A DNA stretch of 64,000 bases from Lachnospiraceae bacterium (GCA_024690205.1 JAILCX010000089.1:27112-91111), one strand, 5' to 3'. Positions 18,237-28,095 are shown, numbered from the stretch's first letter. The notes: generated from the sequence alone by a model not told the origin. A program made the numbers and translations.

Positions 18237-19197
18237 TTCCATGGACATCAAAAAAATAGTTGTTTTCGGAGGCGGTACGGGATTATCGTGCCTGCTTTCG
18301 GGACTTAAGCTTTTTCCTATAGACGTTACAACGGTCATCGCCGTTTCTGATAACGGTTCAAGCACCGGAATATTAAAAGAAGAGCTTGATATTCCCGCGG
18401 TCGGAGACGTGGGAAAGGTCCTTCTTTCGATGGCCAACGTCGATGAGGACTTTACGGATCTTTTACAGTACAGGTTCAGTAAGGACGGATCGCTGCACAA
18501 TCATCCCGTAAGGAACATCATGCTCGCTGCCCTTATCGACACAAAGGGCAATCTTACCGAAGCCACAAAATACATGGCTAAGATCCTTAACGTTAAGGGA
18601 ACGGTTCTGCCTTTAACGGAGGAAAAGGTCGACCTTGTGGGTAAAAGCAAAGATAAAGATTATTACGGTGAAGAAGAGGTATCCTTAAACATAAAGAACA
18701 TTGACAGGATATGCTATGATCACGAGATTCGTGTTAACGAAGAGATCATCGATCATATAAAAGAAGCAGACCTTATAGTCTTCAGTTCGGGAAGCCTTTA
18801 TACAAGCATCCTGCCGCACCTTTTATCGGACAGGATAACAAAGGCCCTTGACAGTGTAAAAGCTCCGCTTATGTACGTTTCAAACCTTGTGACACAGCCG
18901 GGTGAAACAGACGGGTATTCCGTAGGGGATCACGTTAAGGTCTTAAACCGCTACCTCGGACAAAGAAAGATAGATATCGTCGTTGCAAACAATGCCGATA
19001 TAAACAAGGACATCATAGATAAATACTTTACAACTGAAAACAAAACCCCGGTCACCATTGATAAAGAGCTTATTGATGACCCGGGTATAGAGATAATCGA
19101 AGGCCATGTATTTAATATCGAAAACGGAAAGATAAGACATGACCCTTTAAAGACTGCATATCTGATATTCTCTTATTTGATGGATGAATTGTCCTGA
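18226..19197 (+). CDS. yvcK: YvcK/CofD-like gluconeogenesis factor
   Basis: A UDP-sugar-binding regulator of the YvcK family, needed in B. subtilis for growth on gluconeogenic carbon and for correct cell-wall synthesis. The N-terminal [17 protein letters not shown] and [15 protein letters not shown] match the family, as do [23 protein letters not shown] and [16 protein letters not shown]. Length 323. The ATG at 18226 lies within the end of mtnA; ATG 18241 is an alternative. In many Firmicutes yvcK is flanked by rapZ and whiA; here it is not. Its 3' end overlaps the oppositely oriented queT by 25 bases. Confidence 0.9.
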   Translation: MNNNSMDIKKIVVFGGGTGLSCLLSGLKLFPIDVTTVIAVSDNGSSTGILKEELDIPAVGDVGKVLLSMANVDEDFTDLLQYRFSKDGSLHNHPVRNIMLAALIDTKGNLTEATKYMAKILNVKGTVLPLTEEKVDLVGKSKDKDYYGEEEVSLNIKNIDRICYDHEIRVNEEIIDHIKEADLIVFSSGSLYTSILPHLLSDRITKALDSVKAPLMYVSNLVTQPGETDGYSVGDHVKVLNRYLGQRKIDIVVANNADINKDIIDKYFTTENKTPVTIDKELIDDPGIEIIEGHVFNIENGKIRHDPLKTAYLIFSYLMDELS

Positions 19198-19712
19198 TCA
19201 CCGAAGATATGCCTTTTTACAGGCTCAAGTGCCCTTATGAGTACAGAGCCGAAGATCATGCAGGCAATCACTTCTCCCGCGCCCACGGTAAGTGCAAAAG
19301 CAGGGAGCGTTGAGATATGTATCCCCCAAAGATCAAATGCTCCGTCCAGTCCATACGCATACTTAAGTACGAAAGGGATGATGATAGCATTTGCAAGGAC
19401 GGGCGGTACGGTGACAAAAAATCTGTTTTTCCTGAGATACCACGATCCCATTGCGCCAAGGAAAGTAGCAAGCGTTCCGAAAATGATATCGGGAAGAGCG
19501 CATCCGGTAAGGATGTTGCTCAAAAAGCATCCGATAACAAGCCCGGGTATCGCAGCCGGCGTAAAATACGGTAAAACTGTAAGTACTTCGGAAAAACGTA
19601 CCTGTATCATTCCGCTTGCAAGATTAAACTGTGCAGCTATACAGGTAAGGACTACATAGATCGCGGCAATGACGGCCGCACGTGCCAGATATAAAACCTT
19701 CGAATTGAGCAT
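19173..19712 (-). CDS. queT: QueT-family queuosine precursor transporter
   Basis: A small integral membrane protein (179 residues, about five or six helices) of the QueT family, the substrate-binding S component of an energy-coupling-factor importer for queuine or preQ1-type precursors. VRFSEVLTVLPYFTPAAIPGLVIGC, represented here by FSEVLTVLPYF and PGLVIGCFLSN, is typical of the family. It is the only convincing gene on the minus strand. Transcription starts from its own promoter and passes through a preQ1-I riboswitch whose tail abuts the Shine-Dalgarno site, which settles the substrate class. ECF energising subunits must be encoded elsewhere. Confidence 0.92.
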   Translation of the reverse strand: MLNSKVLYLARAAVIAAIYVVLTCIAAQFNLASGMIQVRFSEVLTVLPYFTPAAIPGLVIGCFLSNILTGCALPDIIFGTLATFLGAMGSWYLRKNRFFVTVPPVLANAIIIPFVLKYAYGLDGAFDLWGIHISTLPAFALTVGAGEVIACMIFGSVLIRALEPVKRHIFGDQDNSSIK

Positions 19713-19727
19713 ATTTATATGCCTCCT

Positions 19728-19765
19728 TTAGTTTTTTGTTACGGATGGGAAGGAGTTAACATCCG
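19728..19765 (-). promoter_or_regulatory. preQ1-I riboswitch
   Basis: Read on the minus strand: stem CGGATG (19765-19760), loop TTAACTCCTTCC, stem CATCCG (19747-19742), then TAAC and the A-rich tail AAAAAACTAA (19736-19729), immediately followed by AAGGAGG. This is the compact preQ1-I layout, in which the A-rich tail docks into the stem and the loop pairs with the tail end. Because the tail runs straight into the ribosome site, control is probably translational: ligand binding hides AGGAGG. It stands directly upstream of queT. Confidence 0.9.
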
Positions 19766-19776
19766 CTCAAACGGGG

Positions 19777-19805
19777 AGTATAGCATACATATCGATTTAT
19801 TGCAA
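19777..19805 (-). promoter_or_regulatory. Promoter of queT
   Basis: On the minus strand TTGCAA (19805-19800), 17 bases, TATACT (19782-19777). Initiation would be about 6-8 bases before the riboswitch stem begins, a good fit. Confidence 0.78.
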
Positions 19806-19867
19806 ACACTATGGAAGATGAGGCCTTTTTATGGTAAGATAATAGCCGTGAAAGAGGGCCTTTTATC

Positions 19868-20542
19868 ATGTCAAAATACATAAAAGAAAAGGATGCTGCG
19901 GCATCAATACTGGATATAGGCAGGAGAATGTACGAAAAGGGTTTTGTCGCCGCAAATGACGGTAACATATCCGTTCGTATCTCAAAAAACGAGATCCTTG
20001 CAACGCCAAGCGGTGTTTCAAAAGGATTTATGAAAAAGAAGATGCTCATAGTCACGGATCTTGACGGCAATCTCTTAAGGGGTAACCTCAAGCCGTCATC
20101 CGAACTTAAGATGCATTTAAGAGCATACAGGGAAAATCCGGATATCATGTCGGTATGCCATGCACATCCCCCTGTTTCAACGGCTTTGGGAATAGCGGGA
20201 GTGGAGTTTAATGAGCCCATTCTGGCAGAGGCCGTGATCTCACTCGGAGATGTTCCGGTGCTTCCTTATGCGGAGCTTGGTTCCGAGGATATCCCTCAAA
20301 TGATGGCTCCATATTTTAAAACACATAACGGAGTGATACTGAAGAATCACGGTGCTACTACATGGGGTGCTGACCCGTATGGTGCTTATTACAGAATGGA
20401 GAGTCTTGAGTATTACGCCAATATCCTTCTTACCGTAAGACTTCTGGGCGGAGGCTCAAATCTTAACAGGGAAGAGATCGATGCTCTCATAAAAATGAGG
20501 GAGAAGTTCGGTATAAAACAGGGAGGATACCCGAAGGTTTAA
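19868..20542 (+). CDS. Class II aldolase/adducin-family protein (AraD/FucA-like)
   Basis: A zinc-dependent aldolase of 224 residues. VCHAHPPVSTALG gives two zinc His, LKNHGATTWG the third, and the Glu of PSSELKMHLRAY fits the catalytic acid. GFVAANDGNISVRI and ATPSGVSKG are the phosphate-binding segments. FucA-type enzymes cleave L-fuculose 1-phosphate; the same family includes the aldolase that splits 5-methylthioribulose 1-phosphate or 5-deoxyribulose 1-phosphate to dihydroxyacetone phosphate. No fucose or rhamnose genes are nearby, but mtnA is 1.6 kb upstream, which favours the second role. This is inference from neighbourhood. Confidence 0.85.
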   Translation: MSKYIKEKDAAASILDIGRRMYEKGFVAANDGNISVRISKNEILATPSGVSKGFMKKKMLIVTDLDGNLLRGNLKPSSELKMHLRAYRENPDIMSVCHAHPPVSTALGIAGVEFNEPILAEAVISLGDVPVLPYAELGSEDIPQMMAPYFKTHNGVILKNHGATTWGADPYGAYYRMESLEYYANILLTVRLLGGGSNLNREEIDALIKMREKFGIKQGGYPKV

Positions 20543-20595
20543 CGGTTTTTTTATACTTGTTTAATATTTTTCCTTCGGAAAAGAGTTATACTTAA

Positions 20596-21360
20596 ATGGT
20601 TGAAATAACGCAATACAAATATAAATATGAGCTTCATCTTCACACCAGTCAGGCAAGTGCCTGCGGACACAATACAGGTGCCGAGATGGCTAAAGCCGCC
20701 AAAGAAGCAGGATATGACGGAATAGTCGTGACCGACCATGCATGGGGAGGTAATACATGCATAGACAGATCCCTTCCGTGGGAAGAATGGGTAAGGGGTT
20801 ATATCAAAGGTTATGAGGATGCCAAAGACTGGGGAGACAAAAACGGACTCACCGTAATGTTCGGACTTGAGACCGGATTTGAGGGAACCGAGTTTTTGAT
20901 CTACGGGATCACTCCCGAATATCTGATATCAAGACCCGAGTTTAGGACAGCCACTATACCTGAACAGCTTCCTCTTGTTCATGAAGGCGGCGGAATAGTG
21001 ATGCAGGCTCATCCCTACAGGGAAGAATACTACATACCCGAGATCAGACTCTTTCCGGATGATGTTGACGGTGTTGAGACCATCAATGCCACTCATTCGT
21101 CACATCTTTCAAAAGCCCACACAGGTATTGAATATAATGATAAAGCGATCGAATATGCGCTTTCGCACGGATTTCACACGTGCGCAGGTTCGGATGTCCA
21201 TTCGACCGTCATGTTTGGCGGTGGTATCATGACGCGCGAAAAGATCAAAGAATCAAAAGACCTTGTTAAACTTCTGATGTCGGATGAGATGTATCTTCTT
21301 ACCGACGGCGACAGGATATATGACAAATATGGCACACTGCTTAAAGATTACGAAGGTTAA
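20596..21360 (+). CDS. PHP-domain metal-dependent phosphoesterase
   Basis: A 254-residue PHP-family hydrolase. Metal ligands are readable in order: ELHLHTSQAS (H-x-H), VVTDHAWGG, the Glu of GLETGFEG, MQAHPYREE, ATHSSHLSKAH and AGSDVHSTVM. PHP proteins include histidinol phosphatases and nucleotide or sugar phosphoesterases; the substrate here is not determinable. It starts 53 bases after the aldolase gene. A small hairpin (TTTTCC-TTC-GGAAAA, around 20570-20582) lies between them but lacks a T run. A downstream lipoprotein gene begins within its last codons. Confidence 0.8.
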   Translation: MVEITQYKYKYELHLHTSQASACGHNTGAEMAKAAKEAGYDGIVVTDHAWGGNTCIDRSLPWEEWVRGYIKGYEDAKDWGDKNGLTVMFGLETGFEGTEFLIYGITPEYLISRPEFRTATIPEQLPLVHEGGGIVMQAHPYREEYYIPEIRLFPDDVDGVETINATHSSHLSKAHTGIEYNDKAIEYALSHGFHTCAGSDVHSTVMFGGGIMTREKIKESKDLVKLLMSDEMYLLTDGDRIYDKYGTLLKDYEG

Positions 21361-22423
21361 AAAAGCCGCAACAGCTCTTTTACTTGCCATATGTGTGCTT
21401 GGAACATGTGCCTGCTCCAATGGCGAAGATACCAAAGATAAGGTTTTTTTAACTACGGGTTTTTCCGAGAACGAACTTTTCATAATAAAGGATGTTGCAA
21501 ATTCCATCCAGATAAACTGCGATCTTCCGGAGGCGTTGATCTATCTTGCAAATACCAAGGACAAGTATGAAGACGTCTACGGTCCCGGGATATGGGATAC
21601 TTCTGTAAATAATGTTACGATGACAGACAGCATAAAGGATAACGTTATCTTTGAACTTTCGCAGGTAAAGGCGATGAACATACTCGCAACGCTTAACGGG
21701 ATCACACTTACCGAAGAGGAGATGGCTCAGGTTGAAAAGTGCGTAAATGATTACTATTCATCGCTGAGTAGCCACGAAACAGATGTCCTTATGGCGACTC
21801 CGGAGCTTGTATCCCGCATGTATACCGAGTATGCGCTTGCTGAAAAGCTTTATGAGAGCCTTATAGCCGACATCAATCCGGAGATCTCGGATGATGAGGC
21901 AAGGACCATAACGGTCCAGCATATATTCATAAGGACATATACGACCGGAGAGCACGGCGAAAAGATAGATTATTCCGAATCCGCAAAGGAAATAGCCTAC
22001 AGAAAGGCTGCGATGATAAGGGAACTTGCCCTTGACGGTGAACACGATTTTAAAGACCTCGTGCTCCAGTATTCGGACGGAGATCTTTCGGATTATTCTT
22101 TTTGCAAGGGAGATACGGAGCCTGAGTTTGAACAGGCGGCTTTCGATCTCGGAAACGATGAAATATCGGAAGTCATCGAGACCAGATGGGGCTACCACAT
22201 AATAAAGTGTATCTCGACCTTTAACAGGGAAGAGACCGACAATAACAAGTTAAAGTTGTCGGAAGTGTTAAGACGTGAGGTATTCGGAAAAGAATACGAT
22301 GAATTTGCTGATACACTCACCACATACTTTAATGACGGACTCTGGGAAAACGTGGATCTTTTCAGAGACAGTGAAATAAATACTCAAAGTTTTTTTGAGA
22401 TTTATCATACAGAATTTGATTAA
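21329..22423 (+). CDS. PpiC/parvulin-type peptidyl-prolyl isomerase lipoprotein (PrsA-like)
   Basis: An exported foldase. The N-terminus has basic residues, then ATALLLAICVLGTCACSNG, a lipoprotein signal in which one of the two Cys becomes the lipid-modified residue (the second, after Ala, fits the lipobox best). A middle helical region (about 40-185) is the chaperone part. The rotamase domain runs from TVQHIFIRTYTTG to FDLGNDEISEVIETRWGYHIIKCI, close to the PpiC consensus. The start is ambiguous: ATG 21284, 21320 and 21329 are in frame, all inside the PHP gene; the two latter fit a signal peptide. It is followed after 14 bases by htpG, so an extracytoplasmic and a cytoplasmic chaperone gene lie side by side. 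Confidence 0.82.
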   Translation: MAHCLKITKVKKAATALLLAICVLGTCACSNGEDTKDKVFLTTGFSENELFIIKDVANSIQINCDLPEALIYLANTKDKYEDVYGPGIWDTSVNNVTMTDSIKDNVIFELSQVKAMNILATLNGITLTEEEMAQVEKCVNDYYSSLSSHETDVLMATPELVSRMYTEYALAEKLYESLIADINPEISDDEARTITVQHIFIRTYTTGEHGEKIDYSESAKEIAYRKAAMIRELALDGEHDFKDLVLQYSDGDLSDYSFCKGDTEPEFEQAAFDLGNDEISEVIETRWGYHIIKCISTFNREETDNNKLKLSEVLRREVFGKEYDEFADTLTTYFNDGLWENVDLFRDSEINTQSFFEIYHTEFD

Positions 22424-22437
22424 AGAGGTGATTTTTT

Positions 22438-24492
22438 ATGTCTAACAGACAAGGCAGTCTTTCTATCAACAGTGAGAATATCTTTCCCATTATCAAAAAA
22501 TGGCTCTATTCCGACCATGATATCTTTTACAGAGAACTTATTTCAAACGGTTGTGATGCCATTACCAAATTAAAGAAGCTTGACATGATGGGTGAGTACA
22601 CTCTCCATGAAGGTTACAAAGCCAGAATGGATATTTTGGTGAATCCCGAAAAGAAAACCATCAAATTCATCGATAACGGTATCGGAATGACCGAGGATGA
22701 GGTTGACGAGTACATCAACCAGATCGCTTTTTCGGGAGCAGCCGATTTCATTGAAAAATACAAGGACAAGACATCCGATGACCAGATAATAGGTCATTTC
22801 GGTCTTGGGTTTTATTCCGCATTCATGGTAGCCGGTGAGGTTCATATCGACACCCTTTCATTTAAGGAAGGTGCAAAGCCCGTTCACTGGGAATGTGACG
22901 GAGGCACGGAATTTACGATGTCCGAGGGGACGAGGGACACAGTCGGAACCACGATAACATTGTTCCTTAACGAGGATGTACTTGAGTTCTGTAACGAATA
23001 CAAAGCCAAGGAAGTCATAAAGAAGTACTGTTCTTTCATGCCTACCGAGATATACATCTCAAAGGAAGATACCAAGGATACACAGACAGTCAAAAAGGAC
23101 GAAGTACTTCCCGATGATACGGTCGTTGAAGAGATAAAGCCCGAAAAGGAAGGGGACGAAGTAAAGGTAAAGATCATTAAGCGTCCCGAACTTCTTAACG
23201 ATACGAATCCTCTTTGGATGAAACATCCCAATGACTGCACGAAGGAAGATTATCTTGCCTTCTACAGAAAGGTATTCCAGGATTACAAGGAGCCACTTTT
23301 CTGGATACACCTTAACATGGATTATCCTTTTAACCTTAAGGGAATCCTTTATTTCCCCAAGATCAATATCGAATACGAATCGATCGAGGGCGTCATCAAG
23401 CTTTATAACAACCAGGTATTTATCGCCGACAACATAAAGGAAGTCATCCCCGAGTTCCTTATGCTCTTAAAGGGTGTCATAGACTGTCCCGACCTTCCGC
23501 TTAACGTATCACGTTCGGCACTTCAGAACGACGGATTTGTCAACAAGATCAGCGAGTACATTACAAAGAAGGTTGCAGACAAGCTTTCCGGAATGTGCAA
23601 GACGGAAAAGGAAGAATACGACAAGTACTGGGATGATATCAGTCCCTTCATCAAGTACGGCTGCTTAAAGGATGACAAGTTCTGCAAGAAGATGACGGAC
23701 TATATCCTCTTTAAGAACCTTGACGGAAAGTATCTTACCCTGCCTGAGTGTCTGGAGGTTAATCTGACGGACACCGAAGATGAGGAAGGTGAAGAAAACA
23801 CGGAAGAAGCAAAGGCAGATGTCGTTGATGAAAACGGCAATGAGCTTACGGGTAATAAGGAAGGCGAAGAAGATAAGAAAGAAAAAGTCATCTATTATGT
23901 CACGGATGAACAGCAGCAGGCCTCTTACATCCAGATGTTCAAAAAGGCAAAGATGGATGCCGTTGTGCTCACACACAATATAGACCAGCCCTTCATTTCA
24001 CAGCTTGAAGCAAAAAATGAAGGCATCAAGTTCCAGAGGATAGATGCGGATCTTACGGATACCTTCAGGTCAAAGACTTCAAAGAAGGAAGAAGAAGAGC
24101 TTAAGGCCGAAGCCGAAAAGATAAAAGAAGTGATGAAAAAAGCCTTAAAGAAGGATAACATTGAAGTTAAGGTTGAAAAGTTAAAGAACAAAAAGATCGC
24201 TTCGATGGTAACCTTGAGCGAAGAATCACGCCGCATGCAGGATATGATGAAGATGTATTCAATGCCCGGAATGGGGATGAACGATTTCGGACGTGAAGGC
24301 ATAACACTCATACTTAATGCAAACCACCCGCTTGTTGAGTATATAACCGAGCACACGGACGGTGACAATGTTAGGATGATATGCGAGCAGCTTTACGACC
24401 TGGCTCTCATCCAACATGCTCCGCTTGAAGCCGAGGCAATGGAGAAATTCGTTGCACGTTCAAATGACATCATGATGTTACTTACAAAATAA
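22438..24492 (+). CDS. htpG: Molecular chaperone HtpG (bacterial Hsp90)
   Basis: ATP-driven homodimeric chaperone. The N-terminal ATPase has the four GHKL segments: ELISNGCDAITKLKK (catalytic Glu and Asn), FIDNGIGMTEDEV, IGHFGLGFYSAFMV and GTTITLFL. The middle domain follows from about residue 260. It has an acidic insertion of about 35 residues (VDENGNELTGNKEGEEDKKE region) that is longer than in E. coli HtpG. The C-terminal dimerisation domain ends LARSND-like (VARSNDIMMLLTK). Length 684. AAAGAGGTG precedes the ATG. It heads, or lies directly before, four coupled genes of unknown function. Confidence 0.95.
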   Translation: MSNRQGSLSINSENIFPIIKKWLYSDHDIFYRELISNGCDAITKLKKLDMMGEYTLHEGYKARMDILVNPEKKTIKFIDNGIGMTEDEVDEYINQIAFSGAADFIEKYKDKTSDDQIIGHFGLGFYSAFMVAGEVHIDTLSFKEGAKPVHWECDGGTEFTMSEGTRDTVGTTITLFLNEDVLEFCNEYKAKEVIKKYCSFMPTEIYISKEDTKDTQTVKKDEVLPDDTVVEEIKPEKEGDEVKVKIIKRPELLNDTNPLWMKHPNDCTKEDYLAFYRKVFQDYKEPLFWIHLNMDYPFNLKGILYFPKINIEYESIEGVIKLYNNQVFIADNIKEVIPEFLMLLKGVIDCPDLPLNVSRSALQNDGFVNKISEYITKKVADKLSGMCKTEKEEYDKYWDDISPFIKYGCLKDDKFCKKMTDYILFKNLDGKYLTLPECLEVNLTDTEDEEGEENTEEAKADVVDENGNELTGNKEGEEDKKEKVIYYVTDEQQQASYIQMFKKAKMDAVVLTHNIDQPFISQLEAKNEGIKFQRIDADLTDTFRSKTSKKEEEELKAEAEKIKEVMKKALKKDNIEVKVEKLKNKKIASMVTLSEESRRMQDMMKMYSMPGMGMNDFGREGITLILNANHPLVEYITEHTDGDNVRMICEQLYDLALIQHAPLEAEAMEKFVARSNDIMMLLTK

Positions 24493-24518
24493 AGCTCCTT
24501 AAAAAGGAACGGCAATAA

Positions 24519-27500
24519 ATGCAGTCTGCAGTAGACAATATACTAAACGGGAATTTTAATACCGGCAGGCATTCGTTGAATTTTTCAACACCTGTCATCG
24601 AACTTACGGTTAACGAAGGCGACCTTTACGAAGGCAGCTTTGTTATCTATGGCCCTGCGGACGCATTTACCGAAGGAAAAGTATCCTCCACCGGACTTAA
24701 AATGAGATGTCCGGTGGAGAATTTTTCGGGTACGGAAAGTGAGATCCCGTACATATTCGACGGTACTATGATGAGTGAAGGAGACACCTATAAAGGCGAG
24801 TTCCGGATCATCTCCAACCAGGGTGAATACCTTGTTCCGTACGATATAAGGATAGGTGGGGAAAACATAGATACATCCATGGGTGATATCAAGAATCTTT
24901 TCCACTTTACCAACCTTGCAAGAAGCAACTGGAATGAGGCGGTATCCCTTTTCTGTTCAGACGATTTCAGATCGGTGCTTACGGGTTCGGACCGTATGCA
25001 TCTTGGTGCATACAATGCTCTTAAAAACGCGCCGGATCATCATCAGGCTCTTGAAGAATTCCTATTAAAGATCAAGAAAAAACAAAAGGTCGAGTTCATT
25101 GTGGACGAAACCGAGGTAAGGATAGATTCGCTCCTTGGATCGATGGAAAAAAACCTTATGATCCACAGAAACGGATGGGGTTACAGTACGCTTTTTATAA
25201 GCACGGATTCCACCTTTATCCATCTTTTCAAGGAAAAGGTCGAAGACGGCGACTTTTTGGGAAACAGTGCCAGAGTCTCATACAGGATAGATCCCCTTCA
25301 GCTTCATGAAGGAAAGAATTTCGGACGGATCATACTTAAAAATGCCTATAACAGGATCGAGGTCGAGGTCTGTGTTAACAACCATTCCGTAAACAGGAAG
25401 ATCGCAGACTTAAGCCGCATGGTAAAGCACAGGACGCTCGATCTTATGCTGTATTATGAGGCTTTCAGATGCCGAAAGATCTCAGCATCCACCTGGATGC
25501 AGGAAACCGGTGCGATAGTTGAATCTTTGCGTGAAAACGACAGGGACAACATCTACTACGAGCTTATGAACGTCCAGCTCCTTGTCACCAAAGAGCGATA
25601 CAACGAGGCCAAGTGGATACTTGAGCAGGTTGAAAGTACGGTAACGACGGGAGATGACGATACCTTATACTGCTATTACTATTATCTGACAACGCTTGTT
25701 AACAGGACCGATGAACAGACCGGACAGGTCGTTTCGCTTGTACGTCATATGTACCAGAAAAACCCGGCAAACTGGCGTATAGCCTGGCTTCTTATGTACC
25801 TTGATGAGGACTTTGCAAGGTCAGGACAAAAGAAGTGGGAATTCCTAAGCCGGCTTCATGATCTTGGAGCGATAAGTCCCGTTTTATATGTTGAGGCTTT
25901 CGGAATACTTCAAAACAATCCCACGATCCTTGGAAATCTCGGAGATTTTGAATTAAGAGTTCTAAGATACATGGCCAAAAAGGAGATCTTTACCAGGGAT
26001 ATAATCGAGCAGTTCATCTATGTCTTCGGAAGATCTAAAGTGATCAAAAAATCCCTTATACCAATTTTGAAGGAATGCTATAAGGTCTATCCGGATAATG
26101 AAGTATTAAAGGCTCTTTGCATGGTCCTTATCAATCTCGGTGAGACCTCACGGGAAGCCTTTAAGTGGTATGAAAAAGGCATAGAAAACGAACTTAAGAT
26201 AACAAAGCTTTATGAATACTACATGATGAGTGTCGACATGGATGCCAATATAAAGATTCCCAAGATGGCACTTATGTATTTTGCGTTCGACAGCAGCCTT
26301 GACAGTATCCATAATGCATTCCTTTATTCATACATGCACAGGAACAGGAATGTCCTGACCGAGCTTTACGAAAACTATAAGCCCGCCATAGACAGTTTCA
26401 TTCAAAAGGAGCTTTCAAAGGGAAACAATAACAGATTCCTTGCATACCTTTATAAAAATGCCTTAAACGAAAACATGATAGACGAAGAGACCGCCAAAGG
26501 TCTTTCAAAGGCTATATTTGTACACAGGGTGCTCTTTAACAGAGACAAGATAAAAAGGGTGTCCGTACACTATGAAAATGTCGATGCGGACACAACATAC
26601 ACCGTATTAAATAACGAAAAAGAGATACATATACCGATATATGGGAGCAACAACCAGGTGATCCTTGAGGATGTCAAAGGTAACTCGTTTATCTGTGAGG
26701 ACGAGTACGAGATACAAAGACTCATGATGCCTGACAAACTTCAGGGTATTGTTTCTCCCTATATCAAAGATGATGTTCTTTTTGACCTTTGGGCATGCGA
26801 GCATGGCCAGGATATTGCAACGATCAGTTTTTCAAACGTTGAAAACATGAGGCGTCTTGCAGACAGTGACAGAGTCAGAAAGAGCGTTAGAAAAGAGATA
26901 AAGAGTCATCTTTTGCGTTTCTATTATGATTCCGACATGATGGATGAACTTGATACGCTTCTTCGGGATCTTATATATGAAGAGATCCCCGAAAAGGAGA
27001 TATCTGAGACGATACACCTTATGGCGGTCCGCGGTATGTTTGAAAAAGCATATGAGTGGATATGCAGGGGTGGCGGAGAATATATCGATGCAAAGGTCAT
27101 AGCCAGACTTTGCAAGCATCTTCTTGAAGAACACGATATTTCATACAAAGACGATAATGCCATGACGACTCTGATATACAGGTCGTTCATGATGGGAAAG
27201 AGCGATGAGACGCTCCTTACTTACCTTGTAAAGAACTTTTACGGAACCTGTAAGGAGATGAAGGAGATATGGAAGAGCGCCCACGAAGCGGGAGTCGACA
27301 CTTTCCTTATCGAGCAAAGGATCATGGAACAGATGCTTTATTCAAACGCGTATGTTTCAGGGCTTTCATCGATACTTCAAAGCTACAATTCATCGGTTGC
27401 CTGTGACAGGCTGACGCTGGCCGTTCTTTCACAGCTGGGATACGATTACTTTGTATATGACAAGGTTATAGATGATAAATACATAAACGTCCTTGAGCAG

Positions 27501-28094
27501 TTCATCGATGCAAGGGAAGAGATCCCGTTCATATTAAAGCTCACATATACGAAGTTCTATTCGGAATCGGCAACTGAGATTTCGGATACACTTCTTAGGA
27601 CGATCATTCCCTATCTTCGGGAGATACTTTCTAAGGGAATGTATTTTGCCTATTTTAAGGAATATGCATCGACAGTCACATTCATGCACAGATTCCTTGA
27701 CAAGACCATCATAGAATACAAGGCTCCCGAATGCAGCGGAGCCACCATCCATTTCATGATAGAAAAAAATGAAAGCACCAGGAACGAGTACTCAAGGGAA
27801 GAAATGAGAGAGATGTACCACGGGATATTCGTAAAGCAGTTCGTTTTATTCTTCGGTGAGAGGATGCAGTATTACATAATCGAACGCGACAGGGACGGCG
27901 GCGAACAGCTGACAGAATCAGGTACGGTATCATGCTCGGATATGGATCATCAGGAATCCGGCAGCAGGTACAGCCTGATAAACGATATAGCAATAGCAAG
28001 GACGCTTGCTGACTATGACACCATGGATAAACTCCTTGCCGAGTATTTCCAGTATGAGAATTACTTAAGTGCCATATTCAGGATGAGTGAATGA
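24519..28094 (+). CDS. Very large uncharacterised protein, beta-domain plus helical repeats (DUF5717-like)
   Basis: 1191 residues, no signal peptide or membrane helix. The first 130 residues look like two beta-sandwich (Ig-like) modules: FSTPVIELTVNEGDLYEG and YLVPYDIRIGGENIDTS. A third beta segment lies around 220-290 (GRIILKNAYNRIEVEVCVNN). From about 330 to 680 the sequence is almost wholly helical with TPR-like spacing (YYELMNVQLLVTKERYNEAK; PILKECYKVYPDNEVLKALC), and a second beta-rich patch near 690-760 is followed by more helices. From memory it resembles DUF5717 proteins of Lachnospiraceae; I could not check this. It lies 26 bases after htpG and overlaps or abuts the next gene. A scaffold or client-binding role beside Hsp90 is a reasonable guess. 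Confidence 0.72.
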   Translation: MQSAVDNILNGNFNTGRHSLNFSTPVIELTVNEGDLYEGSFVIYGPADAFTEGKVSSTGLKMRCPVENFSGTESEIPYIFDGTMMSEGDTYKGEFRIISNQGEYLVPYDIRIGGENIDTSMGDIKNLFHFTNLARSNWNEAVSLFCSDDFRSVLTGSDRMHLGAYNALKNAPDHHQALEEFLLKIKKKQKVEFIVDETEVRIDSLLGSMEKNLMIHRNGWGYSTLFISTDSTFIHLFKEKVEDGDFLGNSARVSYRIDPLQLHEGKNFGRIILKNAYNRIEVEVCVNNHSVNRKIADLSRMVKHRTLDLMLYYEAFRCRKISASTWMQETGAIVESLRENDRDNIYYELMNVQLLVTKERYNEAKWILEQVESTVTTGDDDTLYCYYYYLTTLVNRTDEQTGQVVSLVRHMYQKNPANWRIAWLLMYLDEDFARSGQKKWEFLSRLHDLGAISPVLYVEAFGILQNNPTILGNLGDFELRVLRYMAKKEIFTRDIIEQFIYVFGRSKVIKKSLIPILKECYKVYPDNEVLKALCMVLINLGETSREAFKWYEKGIENELKITKLYEYYMMSVDMDANIKIPKMALMYFAFDSSLDSIHNAFLYSYMHRNRNVLTELYENYKPAIDSFIQKELSKGNNNRFLAYLYKNALNENMIDEETAKGLSKAIFVHRVLFNRDKIKRVSVHYENVDADTTYTVLNNEKEIHIPIYGSNNQVILEDVKGNSFICEDEYEIQRLMMPDKLQGIVSPYIKDDVLFDLWACEHGQDIATISFSNVENMRRLADSDRVRKSVRKEIKSHLLRFYYDSDMMDELDTLLRDLIYEEIPEKEISETIHLMAVRGMFEKAYEWICRGGGEYIDAKVIARLCKHLLEEHDISYKDDNAMTTLIYRSFMMGKSDETLLTYLVKNFYGTCKEMKEIWKSAHEAGVDTFLIEQRIMEQMLYSNAYVSGLSSILQSYNSSVACDRLTLAVLSQLGYDYFVYDKVIDDKYINVLEQFIDAREEIPFILKLTYTKFYSESATEISDTLLRTIIPYLREILSKGMYFAYFKEYASTVTFMHRFLDKTIIEYKAPECSGATIHFMIEKNESTRNEYSREEMREMYHGIFVKQFVLFFGERMQYYIIERDRDGGEQLTESGTVSCSDMDHQESGSRYSLINDIAIARTLADYDTMDKLLAEYFQYENYLSAIFRMSE

Positions 28095-28095
28095 T

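Noticed and set aside
17763..18500. Minus-strand open frame of 245 codons opposite mtnA/yvcK
   Set aside because: It lies wholly opposite two well-supported genes, has no ribosome site or recognisable family, and its composition is what a complementary frame would give.
20568..20584. Terminator between the aldolase and PHP genes
   Set aside because: The TTTTCC/GGAAAA hairpin is weak and has no T run after it.
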